Part shown: one piece after another, positions 44,707 to 52,770 of the stretch
Layout of the letters: each line of letters starts with the position of its first letter
Position numbering within the stretch: position 1 is the first letter of the stretch
Assembly: GCA_016234445.1 (NCBI GenBank)
Contig: JACRBT010000005.1
Coordinates: 1 to 64,000, forward strand
Length of the DNA stretch: 64,000 bases
Reading direction: 5' to 3'
DNA from: Chloroflexota bacterium
GTDB lineage: Bacteria; Chloroflexota; Dehalococcoidia; Tepidiformales; Tepidiformaceae
The notes under the pieces: generated by a model
Seen by the model: the letters and a program-made list of their open reading frames with translations, nothing else
Told to the model about the DNA's origin: nothing
Database searches by the model: none
Translations under genes and position numbers: made by a program

Positions 44707-45552
44707 GTGACCGCTTCCGCCCCGATCCTTGTCCCCCTCGACGGTTCGAAGGACGCCGAGAAGGCCGTCCCCGCCGCGATCCGCCTCGCCCGGGCTCTCG
44801 AAGCGCCCCTGCGATTCGTCCACGTCGCCGACGAAGCCGAAGGCATCAAGTCGGCCGCCGACGTTGAATCGGCGACGCGTGCCTTCGATACCTATGCCCG
44901 CGACCTCGCGAAGAACCAGGGCGCCGGCGCGATCGAACAGAGCACCGTCCTCCAGCGCGGCGCCCCGGCCCGCGTCATCCTTGACCTCGCCGAGTCCGCG
45001 CGCATGGTCGTCATGTCCACCCATGGCCGCGGCGGGTTCAAGGCCGCCGTCATCGGAAGCGTCGCCGACAAGGTGATCCGCGGCACCCCGGTCCCCGCCC
45101 TCCTTGTCCGCGCTATCGGCACCGCCGCCGAGCTCAAGGACGGCCCCGTACTCGTCGCTCTCGACGGCAGCGAACTCGCCGAGAAGGGACTCGCGTTGGG
45201 CCGCGACCTCGCCGCGAAGCTTGGTCTCACGGTTGCGCTCGTGCGCTCCTTCACCGCCCTGCCGCCGGTCGGGGTCGAATTCTCCTACTACTCGCCGGAG
45301 CTTCTTGAAGGCATGGAAGAAGGCGTCAAGCAGTACCTCGCCGCGACGGCCCGGGCGGGCGAACGCACCGTCGCCATCCAGGGTGCGGCCGGGACCGCTG
45401 TCACCCAGGTCGCGAAGGAAGTTGGCGCCAGCCTCGTGGTGATGACCACCCACGGCCGCGGGTTCGCCGCCCGCCTCGCCCTCGGGAGCACCACCGGCCG
45501 CGTCATCCACGACATCGACAGGCCCCTCCTTGTGGTGCCGGCCGGGGACTAA
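44707..45552 (+). CDS. Universal stress protein with two UspA domains
   Basis: A 281-residue protein with two Usp domains. The first (residues about 5-140: ILVPLDGSKDAEKAVPAA to MVVMSTHGRGGFKAAVIGSV) and second (about 148-281: VLVALDGSELAEKGLALG to VVMTTHGRGFAARLALGSTT) both carry the ATP-binding GxxGxxxx(S/T) type motif. It is a stress or energy sensor in the cytoplasm. GTG start after AAGGAG. A TATGCT -10-like element lies about 50 nt upstream. A long hairpin follows the gene. Confidence 0.9.
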   Translation: MTASAPILVPLDGSKDAEKAVPAAIRLARALEAPLRFVHVADEAEGIKSAADVESATRAFDTYARDLAKNQGAGAIEQSTVLQRGAPARVILDLAESARMVVMSTHGRGGFKAAVIGSVADKVIRGTPVPALLVRAIGTAAELKDGPVLVALDGSELAEKGLALGRDLAAKLGLTVALVRSFTALPPVGVEFSYYSPELLEGMEEGVKQYLAATARAGERTVAIQGAAGTAVTQVAKEVGASLVVMTTHGRGFAARLALGSTTGRVIHDIDRPLLVVPAGD

Positions 45553-45571
45553 GACCCCCGGCTGCCCGCAC

Positions 45572-45602
45572 CAGCGCCCCGGTGGAGTCCGCCGGGGCGT
45601 TG
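45572..45602 (+). terminator. Hairpin downstream of the universal stress gene
   Basis: CGCCCCGG (45575-45582) pairs with CCGGGGCG (45592-45599) over a 9-nt loop; the stem can extend to 45572-45602 with one wobble pair. There is little T-run, so this may be a terminator or stabiliser. Confidence 0.5.
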
Positions 45603-45723
45603 CCGTGCCCGGCTCAACCGGGCGGCCGCAAACTTGCCTTACCCTCACGTTCACGGTAGATATGGGTTTCGCATCTTGAGCCGGGACCCCCGGGACCGGA
45701 CTCCCCACAAAGGCAGGACCTTC

Positions 45724-46140
45724 TTGGCCGACTACCGGAAACCAATCCCCCAGCCCACCCCCGAGACGCAGCCGTTCTGGGACGGCACGAAGGCGGGCGA
45801 ACTTCGCCTTCAGCGCTGCGACGCCTGCAGCAACGTCATCTTCCCGCCCCGCCCCTTCTGCCCCAGGTGCGCCTCGCGCTCCGTCTCCTGGTTCAAGGCC
45901 ACCGGCAAGGGCAAGCTCTGGAGCTACGTCATCAACCATCGCCCCGCGCCTGGCTTCGAACAGGAAGCCCCCTACGCCATCGCCGTCGTCAAGCTCGACG
46001 AAGGCCCTCACATGATGACCAACATCGTCGACTGCCCCCAGACGCCGGAAGCGCTGCAGCTCGACATGGCGATGGAAGTCGTCTTCCAGCCCGTTTCCGA
46101 AACCATCTCTCTGCCCAAGTTCCGGCCGGCGGGGGCGTAA
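45724..46140 (+). CDS. OB-fold zinc-ribbon (DUF35) protein, thiolase partner
   Basis: A 138-residue ChsH2/DUF35-type protein with FWDGTKAGELRLQRCDACS and PPRPFCPRCASRSVSWF (zinc ribbon) followed by an OB-fold (GKLWSYVINHRPAPGF). It is the small partner of thiolase-like enzymes that cleave acyl-CoA side chains, supplying the acyl-CoA binding subunit. It lies immediately upstream of a thiolase gene, which fits. The TTG start is preceded by AGGACCTTC, the same context as the sodC TTG. Confidence 0.85.
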   Translation: MADYRKPIPQPTPETQPFWDGTKAGELRLQRCDACSNVIFPPRPFCPRCASRSVSWFKATGKGKLWSYVINHRPAPGFEQEAPYAIAVVKLDEGPHMMTNIVDCPQTPEALQLDMAMEVVFQPVSETISLPKFRPAGA

Positions 46141-46142
46141 CG

Positions 46143-47282
46143 ATGAAGCAGAAGAGTGTCGCCATCGTCGGCGCCGCCGAGACCACTCAGATGGGCATCA
46201 TCCCCGACATGTCGGTCATCGAACTCCACGCCGACGCCGCCCTCAACGCCATGGCCGACTGCGGCCTCAAGCCCTCCGACATCGACGGCGTCGCCACCGC
46301 GGGAGAATCCCCCGTCGCCGTCGCCCACCACCTCGGCATCACCCCCACCTACGTCGACGGCACCTCCGTCGGCGGCTGTTCCTTCATGCTCCACGTCCGC
46401 CACGCCGCCGCGGCGATCAACGAAGGCCTCGCGACAACCGTCCTCATCACTCACGGCGAAAGCGGGCGTTCGCGTGTCGGCGCCGGCCGTTTCGGTCCTG
46501 CCGCCGCAAGCCTCCAGGGCCAGTTCGAAGCGCCCTACGGCGCCAGCGGCCCGCCGAGCATGTTCACCATCCCCGTCCTCCGCTACATGAAGGAACTCGG
46601 CCTCACCCACGAACAGCTCGCCATGGTTGCGGTCGTCCAGCGCGAATGGGCGGGGATGAACCCCCGCGCCTCCTTCCGAGACCCGATCACGGTCGAAGAC
46701 GTCCTCAACTCGCGGATGATCGCCTACCCCTTCCGCCTCCTCGAATGCTGCCTGGTGACCGACGGCGGCGGCGCCCTCATCCTCACCTCCGCCAGCCGGG
46801 CGAAGGACTTCCCCACGAAGCCCGTCTACATCCTTGGCACCGGCGAGAGCACCGAGACCCCCATGGTCAGCCAGATGGAAGACTTCACCTCGTCGAAGGC
46901 GTTCCGCGTGAGCGGCAAGAAGGCCTTCGACGAAGCCGGCATCTCGCACGCCGACGTCGACCACCTGATGATCTACGACGCCTTCGCCCACCTGCCGATT
47001 TACGCCCTCGAGGACCTCGGCTTCTGCAAGCGGGGCGAGGCAGCCGGGTTCATCTGGGAAGGCAACACTCGCCCCGGCGGCAAGCTCCCCCTGAACACGA
47101 ACGGCGGCGGCCTCAGCTACATGCACTCGGGCATGTACGGCATGTACGCCCTCCAGGAGAGCGTCCGCCAGCTTCGCGGCACCGCCCCCGCCCAGGTCCC
47201 CGGCGCGAAGATCAGCATCTCCCACGGCGTCGGCGGCATGTTCGCCGCCTCCGGCACCATCATCATGACGAACGAGAAATGA
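46143..47282 (+). CDS. Thiolase-like acetyl-CoA acetyltransferase (SCPx/Ltp2 type)
   Basis: A 379-residue thiolase-fold protein of the sterol carrier/SCPx-like type. It starts VAIVGAAETTQMG and has a conserved VGGCSFMLHVRHAA segment. The late histidine region (GHGV-type) is SHGVGGMFAASGTIIM. In DUF35-associated pairs these enzymes act as retro-aldolases or thiolases on steroid side chains. The stop codon TGA is the last base pair before heptamer array R7. The gene starts 2 bp after the DUF35 stop. Confidence 0.88.
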   Translation: MKQKSVAIVGAAETTQMGIIPDMSVIELHADAALNAMADCGLKPSDIDGVATAGESPVAVAHHLGITPTYVDGTSVGGCSFMLHVRHAAAAINEGLATTVLITHGESGRSRVGAGRFGPAAASLQGQFEAPYGASGPPSMFTIPVLRYMKELGLTHEQLAMVAVVQREWAGMNPRASFRDPITVEDVLNSRMIAYPFRLLECCLVTDGGGALILTSASRAKDFPTKPVYILGTGESTETPMVSQMEDFTSSKAFRVSGKKAFDEAGISHADVDHLMIYDAFAHLPIYALEDLGFCKRGEAAGFIWEGNTRPGGKLPLNTNGGGLSYMHSGMYGMYALQESVRQLRGTAPAQVPGAKISISHGVGGMFAASGTIIMTNEK

Positions 47283-47308
47283 GTGCTGAGTGCTGAGTGC
47301 TGAGTGCT
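47281..47308. repeat. Heptamer array R7 (GAGTGCT x4), left flank of four-helix-bundle cassette
   Basis: Four exact GAGTGCT units begin at the second base of the thiolase TGA stop. The last GA of the array with the following GAGG supplies a Shine-Dalgarno for the four-helix-bundle TTG at 47321. Confidence 0.85.
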
Positions 47309-47320
47309 GAGAGGCCCTGA

Positions 47321-47713
47321 TTGGATCGATTCGAAGACTTGATCGCGTGGCAGAAAGCGAGGCAACTGAATCGCGCTGTGTATCAGGCGACTCGGGCCCC
47401 TGCGTTCGCGCGCGATCATGGTCTTGCGAGTCAGATCCAACGGGCCTCGATTTCAGTGATGGCGAATATCGCAGAGGGATTCGAGAGACACCGGGCGGGC
47501 GAGTTTCACCAGGCGCTCTCGGTCTCGAAGGCATCGTGCGCCGAGGTCCGTTCTCATCTCTATGCCGCTCTGGATGTCGGTTACATCCCGGAAGAAGAAT
47601 TTCGAAACCTGTTGAACCAGGCCGACGAAGTGGCGCGCATCATCGCGGGCCTTCGGGCGAGCGTTCAACTGCGTCGCGATCAGGAGGCGAATGCCAGTGT
47701 CAGAAAAGGGTGA
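47321..47713 (+). CDS. Four-helix-bundle protein (23S rRNA intervening-sequence protein family)
   Basis: A 130-residue protein with the family start MDRFEDLIAWQKARQL, then HGLASQIQRASISVMANIAEG and SKASCAEVRSHLYAALDVGYI. The family (23S_rRNA_IVP/avd-like) is a four-helix bundle found in rRNA intervening sequences and as an accessory protein of diversity-generating retroelements; here it stands alone with no reverse transcriptase nearby. Start TTG with GAGAGG 8 nt upstream. The gene is flanked by heptamer arrays in opposite orientation, and its 3' end overlaps the start of coaE. Confidence 0.9.
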   Translation: MDRFEDLIAWQKARQLNRAVYQATRAPAFARDHGLASQIQRASISVMANIAEGFERHRAGEFHQALSVSKASCAEVRSHLYAALDVGYIPEEEFRNLLNQADEVARIIAGLRASVQLRRDQEANASVRKG

Positions 47714-48464
47714 CTACGCGTCTGAGCACTCAGCACTGAGCACTCGGTCCTCTCCCCTCGTCATCGGCCTCACCGGCACCATCGCCGCCGGTAAGTCCAC
47801 CGTCGGGCAGCTGCTGGAAGAACGCGGCGCCGTCCACTGCGACGCCGACAAGCTCGTCCACCGGCTCTATGACCCCGGCACGCCGGGGTTCGACCGCGTC
47901 GTCGCCGCCTTCGGTCCGGAAGTGGTCGGCGCCGACGGCTACGTCGACCGGAAGGTCCTCGGGGCGAAGGTCTTCGGCAAGCCCGCCGAGATGGCGAAGC
48001 TCACCACCGCCATGGGTTCGATTACGGACGCCATCAAGGGCGAGATCGACCGCTGGCGGGCCGAACTCGCGCCCGGCGACCTTGCCGTAATGGAGGCGGT
48101 GAACCTGATGGAGCCCGGCTACGCCCGCTGGTGCGACCAGGTCTGGCTCATCGGCGTCGACGACGACGTCGCGATGGTCCGTCTCAGGGAGACCCGCGGG
48201 ATGTCGGATGAGGAGGCCAGGCAGCGCCTTGGCAGCATGCGGCCGTTCGAGCAGCGCGAGCCCGGGACCGACTGGGCTTACAAGAACAACGGCTCCCTCG
48301 CCGACCTCCGGGCCGCCGTGACCACCGAACTCGACCGCATCGTCGCCCTCCACCGGGCAGGCGATCTGCCGCCGTCGTGGTTCGAACCGTGGTGGCAGGA
48401 GTTCGTCGCCCTCCACCGCAAGGCACTCGAGTCGGCCGGCCAGAAACTCGCTGACCAGGCGTAG
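47691..48464 (+). CDS. coaE: Dephospho-CoA kinase
   Basis: A 257-residue P-loop kinase that adds the last phosphate in CoA synthesis. GLTGTIAAGKST forms the P-loop (about residues 26-37) and GAVHCDADKLVHRLYDPG is the substrate region; the lid and NxGxLxDL-like NNGSLADL end are visible. The only usable starts are ATG 47691 or GTG 47697, both inside the preceding four-helix-bundle gene; residues 11-19 (SEHSALSTR) come from heptamer array R8. The C-terminus extends beyond the usual 200 residues. Confidence 0.88.
   Translation: MPVSEKGDYASEHSALSTRSSPLVIGLTGTIAAGKSTVGQLLEERGAVHCDADKLVHRLYDPGTPGFDRVVAAFGPEVVGADGYVDRKVLGAKVFGKPAEMAKLTTAMGSITDAIKGEIDRWRAELAPGDLAVMEAVNLMEPGYARWCDQVWLIGVDDDVAMVRLRETRGMSDEEARQRLGSMRPFEQREPGTDWAYKNNGSLADLRAAVTTELDRIVALHRAGDLPPSWFEPWWQEFVALHRKALESAGQKLADQA
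47724..47744. repeat. Heptamer array R8 (GAGCACT/CAGCACT), right flank, inverted relative to R7
   Basis: Three 7-mers (GAGCACT, CAGCACT, GAGCACT) read as the reverse complement of the R7 GAGTGCT class. They lie inside the 5' end of coaE. Together R7 and R8 bracket the four-helix-bundle gene like terminal inverted repeats. Confidence 0.85.
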
Positions 48465-48511
48465 AAGGCAACCTCAGGGCAGGTGGCGCTGGACGCTACC
48501 TTAGATGGTGT

Positions 48512-48808
48512 CTACTTACGACCCGCGGCGGCGCGTCGTTCCCCCGCCATCTCGCGACGGACGGCGTGCGTCTCTGCCACCGCAAGCTCCATGATCTCGT
48601 CCTCGGTCATCCCCGCCATCGTCACGCTTGCGTTCCGGCGCGCCTTCTCGAGTATCTCCAGGCCCGTCTTCCGCGCCGCGGCGGCAGCCGCTGCCTCTTC
48701 GGCCAGTTGCTCGACGATCAGTTCCTCGATCGTCTTGCCACAGGTCTCGGAACGCGACTTCAACGCGCGGTGCAGGTCGTCCGGGAGGGTGATGGTGACG
48801 CTAACCAT
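48512..48808 (-). CDS. Ribbon-helix-helix antitoxin-like protein (orphan)
   Basis: A 98-residue protein with the CopG/RHH start MVSVTITLPDDLHRALKSRS, a beta strand plus two helices for dimeric DNA binding, and a C-terminal helical arm (TEDEIMELAVAETHAVRREM). It resembles VapB/RelB-type antitoxins. No toxin gene lies beside it: downstream is coaE in the opposite strand and upstream a MaoC gene. The ATG at 48806-48808 gives the family N-terminus. Confidence 0.75.
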   Translation of the reverse strand: MVSVTITLPDDLHRALKSRSETCGKTIEELIVEQLAEEAAAAAAARKTGLEILEKARRNASVTMAGMTEDEIMELAVAETHAVRREMAGERRAAAGRK

Positions 48809-48904
48809 GCAGGCAGTGTACCACCGGCCGTGGCGCCTCCGCGTGAACCGCGCCGCCAAACCGCGTAGACTCCGGTCTTGCTACTCAACCCTCTGGAGGC
48901 TCCC

Positions 48905-49384
48905 ATGCCCGACGGCTTCGAATTCCCCGTCGACCGCACCCAGGTCATGCTCTTCGCCCGGTCGCTCGGAGACATCCGCCCCGAATACTCCGACCCCAAC
49001 GACCCGGCCACGAAGGCCGTGGGCGGCATCGTCGTCCCCCCGACCTTCGTCCAGTGCAGCGCCCACTGGCAGCCCGACTACCCGCTCGACATCACCCGCC
49101 CGCGCAAGGGCCCGCCCCCGGCCCATCGCGGCGACGGCCCCGGCGGCGGCGGTCTCGGCCGTGGCCTCCACGCCGAACAGCACTATGAATACCACCAGCC
49201 CGTCCACGCCGGCGACACCCTCTGGGTGACCACCCGCCCCGGCAACCGCTGGGAGAAGCAGGGCCGCCGCGGCGGCAAGCTCATCTTCAGCGAAAGCATC
49301 ACCGAATACCGCAACCAGGACGGTGTCCTCTGCGTCACCGCAACTTCCGTCGGCGTCCAAACCGAACGCGCCGTGGACCAGTAG
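48905..49384 (+). CDS. MaoC N-terminal-type dehydratase (FAS1-like hotdog), subunit 1
   Basis: A 159-residue hotdog protein: FEFPVDRTQVMLFARSLGDI, then VVPPTFVQCSAHWQPDY and LHAEQHYEYHQPVHAGDTLW. This is the non-catalytic partner half of two-subunit MaoC hydratases, which pairs with the next gene. SD CTGGAGG precedes the ATG. Eleven bases separate its stop from the second subunit, so both are in one operon. The glycine-rich loop (PGGGGLGRGLH) near residue 80 is unusual. Confidence 0.85.
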   Translation: MPDGFEFPVDRTQVMLFARSLGDIRPEYSDPNDPATKAVGGIVVPPTFVQCSAHWQPDYPLDITRPRKGPPPAHRGDGPGGGGLGRGLHAEQHYEYHQPVHAGDTLWVTTRPGNRWEKQGRRGGKLIFSESITEYRNQDGVLCVTATSVGVQTERAVDQ

Positions 49385-49395
49385 GAGGACGAAAG

Positions 49396-49785
49396 ATGAC
49401 GTTGAAAGCCGGCGATACCCACGAAGCAGTCGTGGTCGAAAACATCCAGCGCACCCACATCGTCAAGTACGCGGGCGCCAGCGGGGACTTTAACCCGCTC
49501 CATCACGACGACACCCTCGCCAACAAGCTTGGCGGCTACCCCACCGTCTTCGCCCACGGGATGCTTTCCATGGGGCTCACCGGGCGAATGCTGACCGACT
49601 GGCTCGGCCCCACCGCCCTGAAGAAGTTCGGTGTCCGCTTCACGAAGCAGGTTTGGCCGGGCGACACGCTGACGGCGAAGGCCGAGGTGACCGAGGTCAA
49701 GGGCGGCCTCGCCACCATCAAGGTGGTGACCGTGAACCAGGACGGGGAGTCCGTGGTCGAAGGCGAGGCGATCGCCGCGGTCTGA
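49396..49785 (+). CDS. MaoC dehydratase, catalytic subunit 2
   Basis: A 129-residue single-hotdog R-specific enoyl-CoA hydratase. The catalytic motif is YAGASGDFNPLHHDD with the Asp and His, followed by FAHGMLSMGLTGRML. It is short because the second hotdog is supplied by the gene just upstream, as in HTD2/Rv0635-Rv0636-type or ChsH1-type pairs. SD (GGAGGA) precedes the ATG. Converges with the GGDEF gene. Confidence 0.9.
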   Translation: MTLKAGDTHEAVVVENIQRTHIVKYAGASGDFNPLHHDDTLANKLGGYPTVFAHGMLSMGLTGRMLTDWLGPTALKKFGVRFTKQVWPGDTLTAKAEVTEVKGGLATIKVVTVNQDGESVVEGEAIAAV

Positions 49786-49799
49786 GGCGGATCTCTGGC

Positions 49800-51488
49800 C
49801 TACGCGGCCGCCGGGAGTTCCCCTTCCGCGGCCGTGTAGGCCTCCACCCGGTTGCGGCCTGCCCACTTCGCCTGGTAGAGCGCCGAGTCCGCGCACTTCA
49901 GCAGCCGCTCGAAGTCCTGCTCGTCGGCGGGAGCGAATGCGACCCCCATCGACACCGTTACCGGCCCGACCGGTTCCATGTGCTCGCCCGTCAACGACGT
50001 CCCCGAGACCGCAGTCCGGACGCGATCCAGGAGCCGCCGCACGGCTTCCGGGTCCGTCCCGGGGAGCACGATCGTGAACTCTTCGCCTCCGTAACGGTAG
50101 ACGAGGTCGCCTTCGCGCACCGCGCTCCGCAGCACCTCCGCCACGCGCTGGAGGGTGACGTCGCCTACCTTGTGGCCAAAGTCGTCGTTGAAGCGCTTGA
50201 AGTGGTCGATGTCCACCATCGCGACCGCCAGCGCCTGCCCCAGCTCGAGCTCCGGCGTAAAGCGCTCACGCGTGTCGCGCGTCAACTGCCGTCGGTTGGG
50301 CAAGCCCGTCAGGGGGTCGTGGTGGGCCTCGTGCTCGCTGAGTTCGTGTGTGTCCGCCGCCACGACCGCCGTCGCCACCTGCGAGGCCATCATCTCCAGC
50401 ACCTGCTCGTCTTCCGCCGTGAAGAGGTCCGGCAGGCGTGACCAGACGGTGAGCGTTCCCACGACCCGCGCCCCCACGATCAGGGGCACGACCACCCCCG
50501 ACTGGGCGCCCGGGAAGCCCTCGCCATCGGAGAGCGTCGCCTCCGCGTCGGCCCCCATGCGCAGCGACTTCCCGCGCTTGGCCGCGCGCCCCACGAGCCC
50601 TTCGCCCAGCTGGATCGTCCGCAGTCCGATGACATCCCCGTCTACATCCTGTTCCGTGCCGGCCACTACCAGTTCGTTCCCGCGGAGGAGCCGCAGGATG
50701 ACGACGTCGGCCGAAACGAGCCGCCGGGCTTCGCGGATCGTCGTCTGGACGACGTATTTCAGGCTCAGCGTCTCGGTCACTTCCGTCACGATCTGGTACA
50801 GCGCCTGGAACTGGCTGTTGCGCCGGGCCATCGAAGCGGTGGTCGCCTGGAGCGCGGCCGTCTCGGCTTCCGCCCGCCGGACCGCGGTCTTCAGGCCCCG
50901 GCTCACCACCCAGGTGGCGGCTCCCAGGACCACGAAGATGAGTATCACGGCCGCTGCAATCCCGACCTGGGCGAGGTCGGCGGTCCGCCCGAGGAACCCC
51001 TGTTCCGCTGCCGCCTGGACCTGGAGCTGGGGGCTCAGGGCGCTGGACTCGCGCTCGAAAGCCGACACGCGGAGGCGGAAATCGGCGAGCGACACCGCTG
51101 ACCCGGTCTCGGCGTGGTCGTTGAGCGCCGCGACCGCATCCCGGACGGCCCCGAGGATGTCGAGCGTCGCCGCGGTCCCATTGTCTGCATGCAACGCCGT
51201 CGCGTCCTCGTCGGCGTGGTAGAGGATCTCGCGCGCCGCCAGCGCCTGTTCCGCCGAGAGCCTGCCGCCGTCAGCCGGGAGGGCCAACCGCAGCTCCAGG
51301 GCGTGCCGGTGGATGTCGGCGCTCAGGATCGCCGCCTGGGATTCCCGCGACGACGCCCGGGCGCTGTCCCTGACGATGCTCAGTGTCGTAAGCGAGATCG
51401 CCGCCAGCAATGCGGCCGCCACGACCACGACCGTGATCTGCACCCGTAGGGCAGTCGGCCCCAGTGTCCGCAGCCGTGACAGGTTCAC
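49800..51488 (-). CDS. Membrane GAF-GGDEF diguanylate cyclase
   Basis: A 562-residue protein: TM1 (about 15-38), an extracytoplasmic helical sensor (about 40-170), TM2 (about 172-195), a coiled-coil, a GAF domain (about 220-385), and a GGDEF domain with YGGEEF and the I-site REGD five residues earlier. It should be an active, product-inhibited cyclase. The start overlaps the upstream lipoprotein stop (ATGA), so it may respond to that protein. Converges with the MaoC pair. Confidence 0.92.
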   Translation of the reverse strand: MNLSRLRTLGPTALRVQITVVVVAAALLAAISLTTLSIVRDSARASSRESQAAILSADIHRHALELRLALPADGGRLSAEQALAAREILYHADEDATALHADNGTAATLDILGAVRDAVAALNDHAETGSAVSLADFRLRVSAFERESSALSPQLQVQAAAEQGFLGRTADLAQVGIAAAVILIFVVLGAATWVVSRGLKTAVRRAEAETAALQATTASMARRNSQFQALYQIVTEVTETLSLKYVVQTTIREARRLVSADVVILRLLRGNELVVAGTEQDVDGDVIGLRTIQLGEGLVGRAAKRGKSLRMGADAEATLSDGEGFPGAQSGVVVPLIVGARVVGTLTVWSRLPDLFTAEDEQVLEMMASQVATAVVAADTHELSEHEAHHDPLTGLPNRRQLTRDTRERFTPELELGQALAVAMVDIDHFKRFNDDFGHKVGDVTLQRVAEVLRSAVREGDLVYRYGGEEFTIVLPGTDPEAVRRLLDRVRTAVSGTSLTGEHMEPVGPVTVSMGVAFAPADEQDFERLLKCADSALYQAKWAGRNRVEAYTAAEGELPAAA

Positions 51489-51988
51489 CCTTCCACCTCG
51501 AACGCGTATTCCATCCCCAGTGCGCGGTGAGATTCAGCCTCCCCGGCGACATCGGTGACCACGAGGCAGACAAGCCGGTAGGACCCCGGCGCCAGGTCGA
51601 CGCGAAGGAGCCGCGAGTCGGTCGCCTGGATCGGTTCCACGGCGCCAACAGGCGGGCCGTAGCGTTTCCCGTCCATCCGGATGATCTCCAGCTCGTGCGG
51701 ATGGGCTCCGCTGTTCATGAAGCGGAACTCGACGATGCCCGCCGGTGCGCTGGGCTTGCTCAGTTCGAAGACAAAATCGTAGCCGCGGACCTCGATCGCG
51801 TTGAGGCTTGACCGGCTGGAGCTCAGGACCCGCGGGCCCTCCCGCAGCGGCTGCGCCCCCCCGCAGGCAACCAGCGCGCCCGCGCAAAGCGCCAGCAGGG
51901 GCACCGTGAGCCTCCGCGGTCGCATTCGGGTATACAGCTTCGCCGGCGCCGGCGTCAGCCTGGCCGCACTGGGGTTGCTTCCGGGCAT
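51485..51988 (-). CDS. Cupredoxin-like lipoprotein
   Basis: A 167-residue secreted protein. The signal peptide carries a lipobox (ALVAC), followed by a beta-sandwich of about 120 residues (AIEVRGYDFVFELSKPSAPAG). Candidate type 1 copper ligands are His in AHPHELEI, Cys in RLVCLVV, His in ESHRALGM and its Met. An electron-transfer or copper-sensing lipoprotein is likely. The ATG at 51986-51988 has a strong SD (GGAGGGAC); a second ATG at 51925 begins just before the signal peptide. It is co-transcribed with the membrane cyclase. Confidence 0.75.
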   Translation of the reverse strand: MPGSNPSAARLTPAPAKLYTRMRPRRLTVPLLALCAGALVACGGAQPLREGPRVLSSSRSSLNAIEVRGYDFVFELSKPSAPAGIVEFRFMNSGAHPHELEIIRMDGKRYGPPVGAVEPIQATDSRLLRVDLAPGSYRLVCLVVTDVAGEAESHRALGMEYAFEVEG

Positions 51989-52101
51989 AGTCGTCCCTCC
52001 AACCTGCCGCTTCACCTCCCAGGGTCGCGACAGATCCTGTCGCCATAATCGGCATGTCCGGCCGGTTTGTTAAGGCGCGGGGGACGTACACTGGGAGTGC
52101 G

Positions 52102-52749
52102 ATGCCCGAATTCGTCCTCTTCGATCTCGACCCCCGCGGGGTGGCGACCATTACGCTGAACCGCCCGGAGCGGCTGAACGCCATCAGCATGGCCATGCGT
52201 GACCTGCTCTGGGAGTACCTCGGCGCCTGCCGCGACCACCCGGACGTCCGTGTCGTCGTCTTTCGCGGCGCAGGCCGGGCCTTCAGCGCCGGCGCCGACA
52301 TCTCCGAGTTCGGCACCGCCCCGAGCATCATCGCCTCCCGCGACGCCCGCTGGCAGCGTGACGTCTGGGGCCTCCTCCAGCAGAGCCGCTGCCCCACGGT
52401 CGCCGTCATGCACGGGGTCTGCTACGGCGCCGGCCTCGAACTCCCCCTCATGTGCGACACCCGGATAGCGGCCGAAGGCACGACCTTCGCCCTCCCGGAA
52501 GTGACCCTCGGCTACATCCCCAGCGCCTGCGGCACCCAGACGCTGCCGCGCACCCTGCCCCCCGGCGTCGCTGCCCGGATGATCCTCACCGGCGAGCCGA
52601 TCGACACCGAAGCGGCGCTCCGTTGGGGGCTGGTCCAGCGCGTCGTGCCCGCGGGCGCGCTTGACACGGCGGTCGAAGAAGAGGTCGCGGCGCTCCTCGC
52701 GGATCCGCGCCCGGCGATGTCCCGGCGCCGCGAGATGGTCTCCAGCTGA
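52102..52749 (+). CDS. Enoyl-CoA hydratase family protein, C-terminally short
   Basis: A 215-residue crotonase: VATITLNRPERLNAIS, GRAFSAGADISEF and HGVCYGAGLELPLMCD. Family members normally run about 250-260 residues, so the C-terminal helical part (about 40 residues) is missing. The frame ends RREMVSS. A MITE-like element begins 21 bp after the stop, so truncation by an insertion or rearrangement is possible. The ATG at 52102 (MPEFVLFDLD) is the start. Confidence 0.82.
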   Translation: MPEFVLFDLDPRGVATITLNRPERLNAISMAMRDLLWEYLGACRDHPDVRVVVFRGAGRAFSAGADISEFGTAPSIIASRDARWQRDVWGLLQQSRCPTVAVMHGVCYGAGLELPLMCDTRIAAEGTTFALPEVTLGYIPSACGTQTLPRTLPPGVAARMILTGEPIDTEAALRWGLVQRVVPAGALDTAVEEEVAALLADPRPAMSRRREMVSS

Positions 52750-52770
52750 GGGTTCCCGGATCGCGGAAGG

